Below are positions 22,325-57,318 of a stretch of 64,000 nt of DNA, in pieces. Origin of the DNA: Lampris incognitus. Taxonomy: Eukaryota; Chordata; Actinopteri; Lampriformes; Lampridae. How positions within the stretch are numbered: position 1 is the first letter of the stretch; each line of letters starts with the position of its first letter. Position numbers and translations under genes: made by a program. The DNA is taken from contig NC_079224.1 of NCBI RefSeq assembly GCF_029633865.1, positions 17,716,126 to 17,780,125 of the forward strand, in the 5' to 3' direction. The notes beneath the pieces were generated by a model. That model ran no database searches and was not told where the DNA came from. It saw only the letters and a program-made list of their open reading frames with translations.

Positions 22325-22440
22325 GGCCGGGAGGGCCGCATCAACTTTTATTTGTATAGCCCTGGATCACAATTACAGTCTCAGAGGGCTTTACATTCAC
22401 ACAGTGTAAAAGAGGTACATTCAAGTAACTGTCTATCCTT
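22325..22440. repeat. Interspersed repeat fragment (TTTATTTGTATAGCCC type)
   Basis: Contains the TTTATTTGTATAGCCC ... CTCAGAGGGCTTTACA signature seen in many fish repeat tails. The family is not identified here. Confidence 0.45.
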
Positions 22441-22513
22441 AGACCCTCGACACGGAGGGTCGTTGGAGAGAAATGTTCACAGGTGCAGAGTTGCCGTTAA
22501 CCAATGATCGAGC

Positions 22514-22949
22514 CCCCCCCCCTTTTTTTTTCTCCCCAATTGTATCCGGCCAATTACCCCACTCTTCTGAGCCGTCCTGGTCGCTGCTCCACCCCCTCTG
22601 CTGATCCTGGGGAGGGCTGCAGACTACCACATGCCTCCTCCGATACATGTGAAGTCCCCAGCCACTTCTTTTCACCTGACAATGAGGAGTTCGACCAGGG
22701 GGACGTAGCGCGTGGGAGGATCATGCTGTTCCCCCCAGTTCCCCCTTGCCCCTGAACAGGCGCCCCGACCGACCAGAGGAGACGCTAGTGCAGTGACCAG
22801 GACACATACCCACATCCGGCTTCCCACCCGCACACACAGCCAATTATGTCTGTAGGGATGCCCGACCAAGCCGGAGGTAACACGGGGATTCGAACCTGTG
22901 ATCCCCGTGTTGGTAGGCAACGGAACAGACCGCTACGCCACCCGGATGC
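22514..22949 (-). repeat. SINE A copy 7, antisense in cables1 3' UTR
   Basis: The complementary strand reads the full SINE from a head near 22949 to a tail at 22514. Flanks ATGATCGAGC (22504-22513) and ATGATTGAGC (22950-22959) differ at one base. Confidence 0.85.
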
Positions 22950-22974
22950 ATGATTGAGCTTTTTTACCGCAGCG

Positions 22975-23130
22975 GAGACGGCACAGAGGCTAGATGGTCC
23001 CGCCTTCAACTGGAGGCCCCCGGGTGTTAAGTCCCCATGTGGGCAAGCCATCCTGCCCTGCCGAAGTGTCCTTGAGCAAGACACTTGAGCTGAGCCCTGC
23101 ACGCTTGAGGTCCCAATGAAAGGGGACGAG
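22975..23130. repeat. Interspersed repeat fragment (GTCCTTGAGCAAGACAC type)
   Basis: Carries AAGTGTCCTTGAGCAAGACA, a phrase common in fish interspersed repeats. It is a fragment directly after SINE A copy 7. Confidence 0.45.
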
Positions 23131-23914
23131 CAGAGAAACACACATTTTGAGTATGACTTGAATCAACATCGCAAATTTTGAAATCAAATGCGTTTCTGAA
23201 TAAAAAATGACAGCTGTAATGAATGAATTGAAAAATAATTTTCCGTGACATTGTTACCATGTGTATGACGCAACTTAATTTCTTTTTTCCTTTGTATTCA
23301 CTTGACTGAAAAGAAAAAGTCATTGGGTTGGATTATGTAGCTTCACACAGAACCATAAAGTGTTGAAAGGCCACCGAATCAGGTAACATTGGGCCTACTT
23401 GAAATTTGATATTCAATGCTGCTTTAAAAGGTCTGGATAGTATTTGAATTAAAGAGATTGGTAGACGTAACCAAACGTAAGGCGAGGAAATGAATAATGC
23501 TGATTTTAAAGTGAAATGTTGTTGAGCTAAGTTTTGTTGTAAGCCCAAAGATTTTACTCTTAAGGATACACACTGAAGACTTTGTGACACAGACGATGGG
23601 CCACACTTACTGCAGGTGTGTACATATGTAAATAAACTGCTTTGCTTGTTCAGTTTACAAACTGGAATCTGAAATGATCTTTTCTCCACTCACCTGTGCT
23701 CAAAACACAGAATCCCATGTCTGCTGCGGAGTCGACTGTTGAATGGAGGGCTTGTGTTTGTTTCTGCTGCAATATGGAAGCGGAAAGTAAAAATCACAAC
23801 CCCCCCCCCCAAAAAACTGTTGAAACAATTTGCTTTATGTGGTTGTATTGCAAACACACATAAAACCATGCACATCTTTCCCCTATTTCTGTATGTGGGT
23901 GGGGGTGGGGGGCG

Positions 23915-24331
23915 GCATGCAGGCAACTGCACCAATCAATGAATCTAACTACAGTCTCGCTGAGTCTGTCACGTACTTCTGATCGATCTGTTGAATGATC
24001 GATATCAGGTGCAAATGAATGAAGGTGGCTTTCGGTGCTAACGAGCACTAAATGGGTTGTGCTGATGGCTCTGATGCAACCTGAGGCTCGGGTGGCGGGA
24101 GGTGTTGTGGTGGTGGTGGGGGGGAAACCGCATGCAGGCAACTGCACCAATCAATGAATCTAACTGTACAGTGTCACCGAGTCTGTGACGTACTTCTGAT
24201 CAATCTGTTGAATAAGCAACATCAGGTGCAAATGAATGAAGATGGCTTTCGGTGCTGACGAGCACTAAATGGGTTGTGCTCATGGCTATGATGCAACCTC
24301 AGGCTCGGATGGCGGGAGGTGTTATGGTGGG
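23915..24331. repeat. Tandem duplication, two units with a 215-bp period
   Basis: GCATGCAGGCAACTGCACCA starts at 23915 and again at 24130. The two units stay aligned through TGGCTTTCGGTGCT and ACGAGCACTAAATGGGTTG to GGCGGGAGGTGTT, with about 10% differences. No coding frame spans it. Confidence 0.88.
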
Positions 24332-27300
24332 TGGTGGGACTCCTGTGTCTGACACGTATCCAAGGTAAACAAGGCTCTCACAGTCACACCAGTCTCGTGC
24401 TGCCATCAAAACAAACAGGCCGGGCCTGAGTGTGGACACGCGGCATACGTGGCTTAGTCCTCCCCATTGACGGCCTAATTCCCCCCTCACAGCCTCATAA
24501 AAGGGGCTATTGACAGCCCTTCCTGAGCCCTGCTCACACATAAGTGACCCTCATTGTGAAAAAATGTGTACCATCGTGTGTGGGGCAAGCTGCGGTCTAT
24601 TACTCTTCCCTTTAAAATAACATTTGGCTGAAATGGCATTTTGCTCCCTTTCCCCTCAATGATACTATGACTAAGGGCTTTTCCCCCCTGGGTCAGACCC
24701 CCCCCCCCATCCATCCATCAACAGGAAATGGTTAACACTGAGGTTAGGTTGCACATGGACGGCTGTCGAGGGTCGAGCAGCTTCCCCCTCTTGACTCCTC
24801 GGCTCTCGTATTCGTTGCTGACACTTCAAATGGTCCAGGTAGACACAGCCTCAGTTTCATTATTTGTAAGTGCAGAAATGATCGTGAGCTGAAAACGGTT
24901 ACGGATCCATCGAGCAGGGCCCCAGGCCTCCATACTCCTCCTTTCTCCCCGCAGTACCGAGTTTTCGCCAGACCCTGGTCCTGGGTCAGAAAAGGCCAAA
25001 GCACTGCAGGTGGACTTGAAAACCTGATCCTCGCCTCACGTTTGAGACGGCCATCTAATCCCTTTGTTCCACTCAAAGCGTCTATTTCCGAGACAGCTGA
25101 GCCCACTGTAACAGAAAACCAGTGACGCAAAACGGGACATTACATGTCCTGCATGCTTATTTACTGACGGACCTTTGGATGAAACAAAACACAAAAGTAT
25201 TTTCAACTATTCATGCGGATAATGCGGTGTTGGCCTGCAACCTCCAGGGCAGCAGCAGGAGACAGCGTGAGAGCCCCGGGAAAGTTAATCGGAGGCCGTC
25301 TTGATAGAGGAGCATTCATCGGAGTATTTCTACTTTGGCGAACGAGTTTTGGAGGCAGATGCGTTGATGTGGGACACTGATCACCTAATGTTGTTGCACA
25401 GATGCCCTTTAGGTGAGCTTAGTCCCAGTAGCTTAACCAACAAAGACCTCAACGGCGGAACTGGTGGACGACGTCTCTGGGTCACAACGGCAGTGAAGGC
25501 GGATGAAGGCTGCAACAGAGGGTGGTCCCCAGTCATCCATACTATTGGACTCTGGCCACCCCCTGCCAAGGACCGTGTGGTGGCTGCAGGCGCATCAGCC
25601 ACTCCACGTAAAAAGCTGTCATGTGCAGGCGTCCTCCCATTGGCCTCTACGCCCACCCGAGGACCCAGAGGGAGGACGGTCATACTTGACCCCGATTGAC
25701 CACCGATGATAATGAGTAGCTTAACTAGTTAAGACATGTGGTAACACATTGGCTCACATAGGTAATTTTTTTCCCTTAAAAAAACCGTTACTGTTAATAT
25801 ATTTGTTTTTTTTTTGGCCAATTTGACTGCTCACTGACCGTCTGTAACCACTGAGATAAACACACTGATTACAGACGTGACCTTGGTACCCTAGTGGGAC
25901 ATTTTCATTATCGACTTAAGCGTGTGGCCACTGTACCCAACCTGAGCCTCTCATTTAAGTAGCTTTGGGTGTTGAATAATAAAATGTACTCACTTCACGG
26001 ACCAAGTTTTCATCTGATATATGTAACCGTTAAATCCCCCGGTAACACGATCTAATACTTGAGGTATGAAATCGCATAAAATGTTTCAGCAAACTGATTA
26101 ATTTCTGTTTCCGGAGTAAGCCATAAGGCTGTCCTGTTATCTAAAGAAAATAGATGGATAAAAACACTAAGCCAAAGTCCTATTCATCCAGACGGGACGG
26201 GGAGAGTCGACTGGTCCTCAGCCGATCAGAGCAAATTGTACATTGAGGACCCGTTTCGACACACAATTCACCTCAATTCATCGAGACCTTGTACCTGGCA
26301 GGCGCAGTAGCGCTAGCTGACATAATTAAACAAGAGAAGTAGTCTACAGCCACATTACTGATGCTGCTGTAAGCACTAACGCTGGCATGTGATAGAAAAC
26401 TCTCTGATAGACATGGCTATTGAGCACCAACAATGGCAGTATGGTGACAAACATCATCAGAAGCCATCCGATACTACATTAACCAACACACCCCGAGCTG
26501 CCAAGCGCCTCTGGAAACCAGCCTGCCTCCGTGTCCCCCCTTGTATTTCCGCATTACAATGTATGAATTTTGGATTCGACGTGTGTTCTTGGCTAACATT
26601 TTAGTATACTGCTGGTCAAATCCAAGTATTTGTCTGAAAAAACCCTACTATATATATATATTTTAAAGGAATTCACAAGGGCTTCATAATGATCCTCATT
26701 AGGATCAGGGTAGTTATAAGTAGACATGGGCCCTATTAATTTCCTGTCACTTTTAAATGAGGACTATTTTTGCTCAGTTCAGGGTGACCTGATATAGCTG
26801 AATGTTTTCCATCATATCATTTAACAATCGTCCGATTCTTCCCATGCACCTGATGTGATGCTGCACGGCGTGGGGCAGGTCAGGTGAGGGTCTCGGGGAT
26901 AGGCGAGTCCTCAGCAGGCCTTACGTAACGGTTCGCTCACGGCACACCAGCCCTGCCACTGAAATTAATAATTTAAAATCTCTGAGCCAGGGGAGTCAGA
27001 AAGCAAAGCCTCGGCTCTTAGGGCGCAACAGATAAACAAGGCATGGGATCTGGCTCGTGTGACGACGAGGACGGACTGCCTGCCAGCCAGTTTGGGACAC
27101 ATGCTGAGAGGGTTAGGTGGGTTTGCTTTCAGTGAAACGTTGATTACACAGAGAGATGAGGGAGGAAGAGGCCTGTTTCCATTCGTGGCAACTTGTCCCA
27201 TTTCAGTGTCTGGGGCACGAAAAAAATAAAATCCACGGCTTGACATACCAGCTTCTCTCATCCAATCACAAGGACCGCGGGGTTCTCTCTTACAGGCCCA

Positions 27301-29272
27301 CTCCCACCGCACAGAGCAGCATCACAGGAAAGTGTACCTGAACTGAGAACCTCCCTCATTCACAAACTGAGCAGCTCCGTGAAGTGAACATGGCGCCACA
27401 CTGTGGTCAAACCTGCAGTCACAACTGCATGTGCTGATGAATGACCCAAGTCACTGCATTTACCCTGCATTCACATTTCAAAAATACCCCCCCCCCCGAA
27501 TGTTATACAAAACAGGACCAATTAGTCATTTTAATTGTTTAATCATTTTCCTCAAACACCTCGCAGAGAGACTGTTCCCTGTGCGTTGTGACAGCTTAAA
27601 CAAAACCAAAACAAAGCAAAACTGAATCTTCCAAGCAGCTGGGAGACATGGGGCCATACCCGCAGCTTATCATACATGCACGTGGACACACGTGGAAGGT
27701 TTCATGTTTGCTTGGTTGCTGCACTTTTTCCCAAAAGCTAAGAAAAGACAAAAAAAAAAATTAACACAAGTATTAACAGCGACACGCAGAAACCAGTGGA
27801 CATATTTAACAGACACAATACAGAACTAATGTTTGAAATACTTAAACTGCTGTCATTTCGACTCGGCAAGGCCGGCTGATGTGAAACTTGTCAAAGCTAT
27901 CAAGGACGTGACTATGCAGCCGACAAGAGAAGACGACGGCTTTCAATTAAGAGTAAATGCAACCATTTCACATTTGACTGCAATTTTCCCATCCAAAATC
28001 TCAAGATGACCTCTTCAACAACTTCCCATAAACTGCACGTCCAGTTAACATCTGAACAGGTAACAGGTGGTCATCACATGGCTAACTGACCGGCTGAAAG
28101 CTGGATACATTATATGTCAAGAGATGTGTCATATATTCAAGGTCCTCGCCAATATGCCGACAATTCACTTTAAACATGACCACGCACTGCTGACACGGTC
28201 CAACACGAGCAAAAAGCCATTAGTCCATGTGTGCGCTGTGAAAAAAGATGAGAACATGTTTCCCATGAGGTGTGTGTGTGTGTGTGTGTGTGGTGGGATG
28301 GGAGCGTCACAAAGTTAAGGTCTCAAATTCAAACCCTCAACACCGCCACATTGCACCACCATTTAGGATTAACTGACAACCCTTCAGCAGACTTCCTCTA
28401 AGGAACCGTGAGGCCAAATGGGTGTCAGACTTGGTCATCCATCTCATTGGCCTGAACTCAAGTTTGCCAAAAACAAAGAGAATAATTGTCATGGCAAAAA
28501 TACAAATGGCCCCTCAGGTATACGAGCGGCCATTTCTCACAAGTATTGTAGAGCGTTGAGCAGCAAATAGAAAAATAAATACTATAGTGATATATGGCCC
28601 ATTGCTACATGCAGCTATTTTTAAGGGACCCTCTTGGGATTCTTCTTTTTCTCCTTCTGCCCTAAAAACCACGTGGATCTCAGAAACTGTACGAGCTACA
28701 GCAGCCAATGTGGGCTGACAGGTCTAAGCCTATACTTAGAAAACTACATTGATTGGCCACATGGCGGCGCTATAATAAGCTGTGTTACATTTTGGTCGGT
28801 AACTCCTTCACCCATTTGTCTCGTGGAAATGCTTATGCCCCCCAATTCTTTGGAACACGTCGAGTCCAACAATTTATCACTTTCAGCCAATTTGAACCTT
28901 AATCCTAAAAAAAACCCAAAACGTTGTTTTTCCCACTTCTTCTAGGCCATTCATCAAAACATAACATGGTGTGGCCCATCTTGGGACCATCCTCCAGAAC
29001 AGTTGTCCACAGATAACTGATCAACTGAGCACTGCCCAACACAAGACTGGCAATAACTCAATTACCATTCATCAATCAAACCTAAATACGAAGCACATGT
29101 CTGTCTGTCTTCATATGGTCCACAACAGCGTCTGTATCTTGTAACTGACCACAATTGTTTTTTTGTTTTTTTTATAGGATCTTGCTCATATGCTTCAACA
29201 TCATTTGACTTACAAATTTTGGTCATGCTTGATGAAATCAGATGTGGCTTATTAACAACAATTTGGTAACAC
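24332..29272. other. Intergenic region between cables1 and npc1
   Basis: The two genes converge here. I found no exon-like conserved protein on either strand. A GC-richer open frame at 25301-25699 (132 codons) has no recognisable domain. Only short features are visible: a TG run (28270-28292) and short homopolymers. Confidence 0.5.
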
Positions 29273-29278
29273 TTTATT
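29273..29278 (-). promoter_or_regulatory. Candidate npc1 poly(A) signal
   Basis: AATAAA on the minus strand, about 1.1 kb past the npc1 stop codon; I found no other canonical AATAAA between it and the stop. It sits at the edge of a repeated inverted-repeat element, so it may be repeat-derived or unused. Confidence 0.3.
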
Positions 29279-29301
29279 TTAGGGGGTCGGAAATTACCTA
29301 G

Positions 29302-29484
29302 TAATAAGGTGGTAATTATCACGTAATTTCTTAAAAATAAGGTTGAAATTACCTTGCAATTTCCTAGTAATAAGGTGGTAGTTTTTATAATTCTACAGCC
29401 AACACTAACCCTAACTGAACCCAAATTACAAAGTAATTTTCAACCTTATTTCTAAGAAATTACGTGATAATTACCACCTTATTA
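29302..29484. repeat. MITE-like inverted repeat
   Basis: Left arm 29302-29355 (TAATAAGGTGGTAATTATCA onward) pairs with right arm 29431-29484 with few mismatches; the centre carries a partial internal repeat of the same motif. It is preceded by CACTTTATTTTAGGGGG, a phrase seen in fish palindromic repeats. It sits about 1 kb past the npc1 stop. Confidence 0.75.
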
Positions 29485-29900
29485 CACCTCTAAAAGTGTA
29501 ACCGACCATTTCTGCACAGGTACTCAAAAATCAGCCTTTTGCCCTTTCAAAACACACAAGCCCATAAGTGTAAAAACTTTACTTCACTGCAACATATATA
29601 GTCAATCTGGAAGTTTGTCACTATTTTTTCTATAAATGGGAACACTAATTCCAGCTACGCATATTTTTAGATTAAAACGCTACCAGATTTGGTACACATT
29701 ATTGTGCTTGGACCCCATTCATTGCCGCATTTGGCTATATTTGTATACTTATATTAGTGTCATTATCATCTGTTAGTCACATGACAGTATACACGGTGGT
29801 GCAGTGAGTTGATTTATGGTATCAAATAGTTCTACAAGACTGCCATATTAGTAAACGTTTGCAAAATCATTTTCCTTTACACATTCTATCTTTGCCGGTG

Positions 29901-29954
29901 TGTGTGTATATATTGATTATATATAATATATACACACACACACACACACACATA
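29901..29954. repeat. TG/TA/CA microsatellite with palindromic symmetry
   Basis: TGTGTGTATATATTGATTATATATAATATATACACAC can fold back on itself. Located downstream of npc1. Confidence 0.7.
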
Positions 29955-30379
29955 CAGTATACTAAAAAATACCAACAAATATTACCCTTTTAAGTTTCCT
30001 ATATGAAAACAGTTTTGAGTCATAATTTGTCCGTAAACTCATGCTGAGGATGACATTCTTCCCAATTCCACATCGCTCATGATTCATTTCTCAGTTTTGC
30101 AGCACACAGTGCTCCCACGCAACAGACAGAAATCAGAATTGGCCTGTAGAACAAGGAAGGAAGGGGTCCAAAATCTACAGATGAACATAAGACATACGAG
30201 ATCTGGTCAAGGCCTCTGGCACTCCTACTCCCATGAAGTATTCCTGAGTTAGAATCCATGCATAGTAGTGGCAACGATGAGTTTGTCAGTAAAGACGGAC
30301 ACTGCCTGTGTCACATCCACACAGTCTCTTCCGGACAAATAAATTGGTTATTTCATTGTTCATCGACTCAACCAGCTTG

Positions 30380-54188
<23,809 letters not shown>

Positions 54189-54404
54189 CGCTCTAACTGA
54201 AAAGCACAAAAGCAACTGGGGAGCCAAGTGCAGTTCAGTGTAGCTCGGTTTTCTCTTCTTCTTCGTGTTTTGTTGACGTGACCTATTGACACGGTGCTGC
54301 CACCAAGCGCATTATAGATGAATTGCGTCAAGTGTTGTTTCTTCTTCCGCTTCCTCTTTTTAGTGTCGTTTAACGGCAGGTGGCAGCCATATTGTTGCAT
54401 TACT

Positions 54405-54416
54405 GCCATCTTCCGG
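54405..54416 (-). promoter_or_regulatory. Composite ETS/YY1 promoter motif upstream of npc1
   Basis: Read on the npc1 strand the bases are CCGGAAGATGGC, an ETS core (CCGGAAG) overlapping a YY1 core (AAGATGGC). This pair is common at start sites of housekeeping genes. It lies about 220 bp before the npc1 ATG. A second YY1-like core (ATGGCTGCC) lies at about 54382-54390. No TATA box is evident. TGACGTGA, a CRE-like site, lies nearer the gene at about 54277-54284. Confidence 0.4.
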
Positions 54417-54424
54417 ATTCAATT

Positions 54425-54912
54425 AATTCCTACAGTATCATGATTGCTAAACTTTTCCTATCAGCCCTGTTCTCCTAAGGAATGTAGCTGATCAAGCGTC
54501 TTCTGTCCTGTCCACTGGCACCGCATTCCAGTATGTTCTTTAATTCTGTTCCTGTTATCCCGAATATTTCCATTTCCGCCACCACGTCCTTCCTTTCTGA
54601 TGTATATTTATTGCAGTTAATGATAATGTGTTTTACAATTTCTGGTACCTGACAATGTTCACAAAGACATGACGTGTGCTGTGTAGATTGCTCTGTCCTA
54701 CTCTTAATCTTGGTGCAGTGAGTGCTCTTTTTAACTCTGCCATAATAAATAGTAAACTCAATTCATCTTCAATGTGCTCCTTCTTCCTTAAGGCCTCCAT
54801 ATTTTCAGATTTTGTTTTCTCTCTGCCTCTTCCTCCCTCCTCAGACAAATTATTATAACTTTTTATTTTAACAACATTATTAACCAATACCTTGACTTTC
54901 TCTTTATTAGTT
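54425..54912 (-). pseudogene. I/Nimb-type LINE ORF2 fragment, internally deleted
   Basis: On the minus strand, VVKIKSYNNLSEEGGRGREK, MEALRKKEHIEDELSL and FIMAELKRAL match the linker between endonuclease and reverse transcriptase of I/Nimb-type elements. Soon after, CEHCQVPEIVKHIIINCNKY and RRRLISYIP match the C-terminal zinc-knuckle region. The catalytic reverse transcriptase between them is missing. Confidence 0.65.
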
Positions 54913-54913
54913 G

Positions 54914-54942
54914 CTTATTATTATTATTATTATTATTATTAT
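54914..54942. repeat. TTA microsatellite
   Basis: About nine TTA units between the I/Nimb fragment and the first RTE copy. Confidence 0.88.
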
Positions 54943-55011
54943 CTATTAGTTTATTAGTGGCATACCTGTGGAGTCATGGAGGTGTTTAGGAGAGATGGTG
55001 GTGGAATTTTT

Positions 55012-55419
55012 TTTGGGGGGGGGATTTCCCCTTTTTCTCCCCAGTTGTATCCGGCCCTATTTGCCCGAATTGTCCTGGTCGCTGCTCCACCCCCTCTGCC
55101 AATCCAGGGAGGGCTGCAGACTACCACATGTCTCCTCCGATACATGTGGCGTCCCCAGCCGCTTCTTTTCACCTGACAGGGGGACGTAGCACGTGGGAGG
55201 ATCACGCTACCCCCCTCCCGGACAGTCGCCCCGAACGACCAGAGGAGGCGCTAGTGCAGTGACCAGGACACATAACCACATCTGGCTTTCCACCCGCAGA
55301 CACAGCCAATCGTGTCCGTAGAGACGCCCGACCAAGCCGGAGGTAACACAGAGCTTCGAACCGACAAGCCCCGTGTTGGTAGGCAACGGAATAGACCGCC
55401 ACGCTGCCCGGATACCTGA
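55012..55419 (-). repeat. SINE A copy 12, inserted into RTE reverse transcriptase
   Basis: Head at the high-coordinate end. GTGGAATTTTT flanks it on both sides (55001-55011 and 55420-55430). Removing the insert rejoins the RTE frame from ESWRCLGEMVVEF to LTRLFNTIL, which identifies the target. Confidence 0.9.
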
Positions 55420-55812
55420 GTGGAATTTTTAACTAGATTGTTTAACACAATCTTGAAACGACAGAGGATACATGAGGAGTGGAGAAGAAGTATACTGGTA
55501 CCAATTTTCCAGAATAAGGGCGATGTGCAGAACTGTAGCAACTACAGAGATATAAAGTTGATCAGCCACAGCATGAAGATATGGGAAAGAGTAGTGAAAG
55601 CTAGGTTAAGAGGAGAGGTGATGATTAGCGAGCAGCAGTATGGTTTCATGCCACGAAAGAGCACCACAGACGCGAAGATTGCTTTGAGAATGTTGATGGA
55701 GAAGTGTAGAGAAGGCCAGAAGGAGTTACATTGTGTCAGGCATATGGCAGGGTGCCGAGAGAGGAGGTGTGGTATTATACGAGGAAGTCGGGAGTGGCAG
55801 AGAAGTATGTAG
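55420..55812 (+). pseudogene. RTE reverse transcriptase fragment
   Basis: An open frame of 130 codons covers the polymerase fingers region: RLFNTILKRQRIHEEWRRSI, NCSNYRDIKLISHSMKIWER, QQYGFMPRKSTTDA. It shifts frame after KELHCV, so HMAGCRERRCG is out of frame. Confidence 0.8.
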
Positions 55813-55872
55813 GAGTGGTGCAGGATGTGTATAAGGGCAGTGCGACAGTGGTGATGTGTGCAGTTGGAATAG

Positions 55873-56698
55873 AATAGAATAGATACATACAATGAAATTC
55901 ACTCTGTGCATTTGACCCATCCTAGCTGTGTAGCTAGAAGTGGACAACTGCTGTGCAGCACCTGGGGACCACCTCCTGGTATTTCTTCCTATTGCTTTGG
56001 TCAGGGGCACAGACAGGAGTATCAACCCTAACATGCATGTCTTTTTAAAAAATATATTTCTAGTTTTTCCCTTTATCCCATCCGATTAACCCAATGGCAT
56101 ATGGCCGGAACTCTTGTCGAATAACTCCCCTGGCTCACGTTTCCACAGGTAGGAGATAGTAGTAACACCAGCTTCCTTCAAACTCGTGTCGGCTGCTCTC
56201 GCTATTTTACACGCTGAAGCCTCGCATGGATCGCATTACCTCCAGGCCGCGAAGGAGACGCAGGGAGAATGCTTTCGGTTGCTTGGCTGCAGGCGCCCGG
56301 ATGGGCCAGAGGGGTCGCTGGAGAACGATGAGTCCCCGAACACCACACCGATCTACACCCACTATCCCTCGTGTAAGGGTGGCCTAATGAATGCCTTACC
56401 CCGTGGACGCGCTGGCCATGACCGGTTACAGTGAGTCTGGGATACGAACCTCCCAGCCACATGACGAGCGGATTGCAAGAACGGCGGTTTATTCCACTCG
56501 GCCACCAGAGCGGCCCCTACATGCATGTCTTTTTGATGGTGGGTAGAAACCAGAGTGCCCGGAGGAAACCCACGCAGACACGTGGAGAACATGCAAATGC
56601 CACACAGAAAGGACCTGGGACGGCCTGGGGTTCGAACGCAGGACCTTCTTGCTGTGAGGCAACAGTGCAAGCCACTGCGCCACCGTGCCGCCCATGAC
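55873..56698 (-). repeat. SINE B copy 4, split by SINE C copy 2
   Basis: SINE B parts are 55873-56046 (tail half) and 56519-56698 (head half with GGTTCGAACGCAGGACC on the plus strand). ACATGCATGTCTTTTT, present once in SINE B, is duplicated at 56031-56046 and 56519-56534 around the SINE C insert. Confidence 0.88.
56047..56518 (-). repeat. SINE C copy 2 with perfect 16-bp target-site duplication
   Basis: Near identical to 37760-38232. The minus-strand head carries A-box-like TGGCCGAGTGG and B-box-like GGTTCGTATCCC. The duplicated target ACATGCATGTCTTTTT lies inside SINE B. Confidence 0.9.
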
Positions 56699-57318
56699 AG
56701 ATGGGTTCAAGGTGGAGGTGGGATTACATCAAGGATCGGCTGTGAGGCCTTTCTTGTTTGCAATGGTGATGGACAGGTTGACGGATGAGATCAGGCAGGT
56801 GACTCCGTGGACTATGATGTTCGCGGATGACATTGTGATCTGTAGCAAGAGTTAGGGTGCAGGTTGAGGAGAGGTGGAGGTATGCACTGGAGAGAAGCGA
56901 GCGCAATGAGATGCCATTGCAAACAAGAAAGGGCTCAGAGCCGATCCTTGATGTAATCCCACCTCCACCTTGAACCCATCTATCATTCCAATCGCATACC
57001 TCACCTCTGTCGCACTACCCTCATACATATCCTGCACCACTCCTACATACTTCTCTGCCACTCCTGACTTCCTTATACAATGCCACACCTCCTCTCTTGG
57101 CACCCTGTCGTATGCGTTCTCTAAATCCTCAAAGACACAACGTAACTCCTTCTGTTCTTCTCTATACGTCTCCATCAGCATTCTCAAAGCAAACGTTGCA
57201 TCTGTGGTGCTCTTTCATGGCATGAAACCATACTGCTGCTCGCTAATCATCACCTCTCCTCTTAACCTAGCTTCCATTACTCGTTCCCATATCTTCATGC
57301 TGTGGCTGATCAACTTTA

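Larger units (their letters stand above)
21269..23636 (+). other. cables1: cables1 3' UTR (inferred) with two candidate poly(A) signals
   Basis: No coding frame follows the stop codon. AATAAA occurs at 23199-23204 and 23631-23636; either could end the transcript, giving a 3' UTR of about 1.9 or 2.4 kb. An antisense SINE A copy (22514-22949) and two other repeat fragments lie inside it, so the mature 3' UTR would be partly repeat-derived. The CCCC/CACC-rich stretch at 21350-21415 is low complexity. The end is not proven by sequence alone. Confidence 0.4.
54959..56905 (+). mobile_element. RTE-type LINE copy 1 (reverse transcriptase part), carrying nested SINEs
   Basis: RTE sequence occupies 54959-55011, 55420-55872 and 56695-56905; SINE A copy 12 and SINE B copy 4 (itself split by SINE C copy 2) fill the gaps. 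Phrases are PVESWRCLGEM, EEWRRSILVPIFQNKGDVQN, SEQQYGFMPRKSTTDAKIAL, DGFKVEVGLHQGSA and TPWTMMFADDIVICSK-like near 56800-56845. FADD is the metal-binding motif of the polymerase. Frameshifts are present. RTE assignment rests on similarity to the fish elements related to BovB/RTE. Confidence 0.8.

Noticed and set aside
26965..27312. 115-codon minus-strand open frame
   Set aside because: No domain, no splice context and no similarity to TMEM241, RIOK3 or RMC1 that I can recognise.
54434..54900. Possible divergent host gene upstream of npc1
   Set aside because: The only coding similarity is to a minus-strand LINE relic; no plus-strand first exon is visible.
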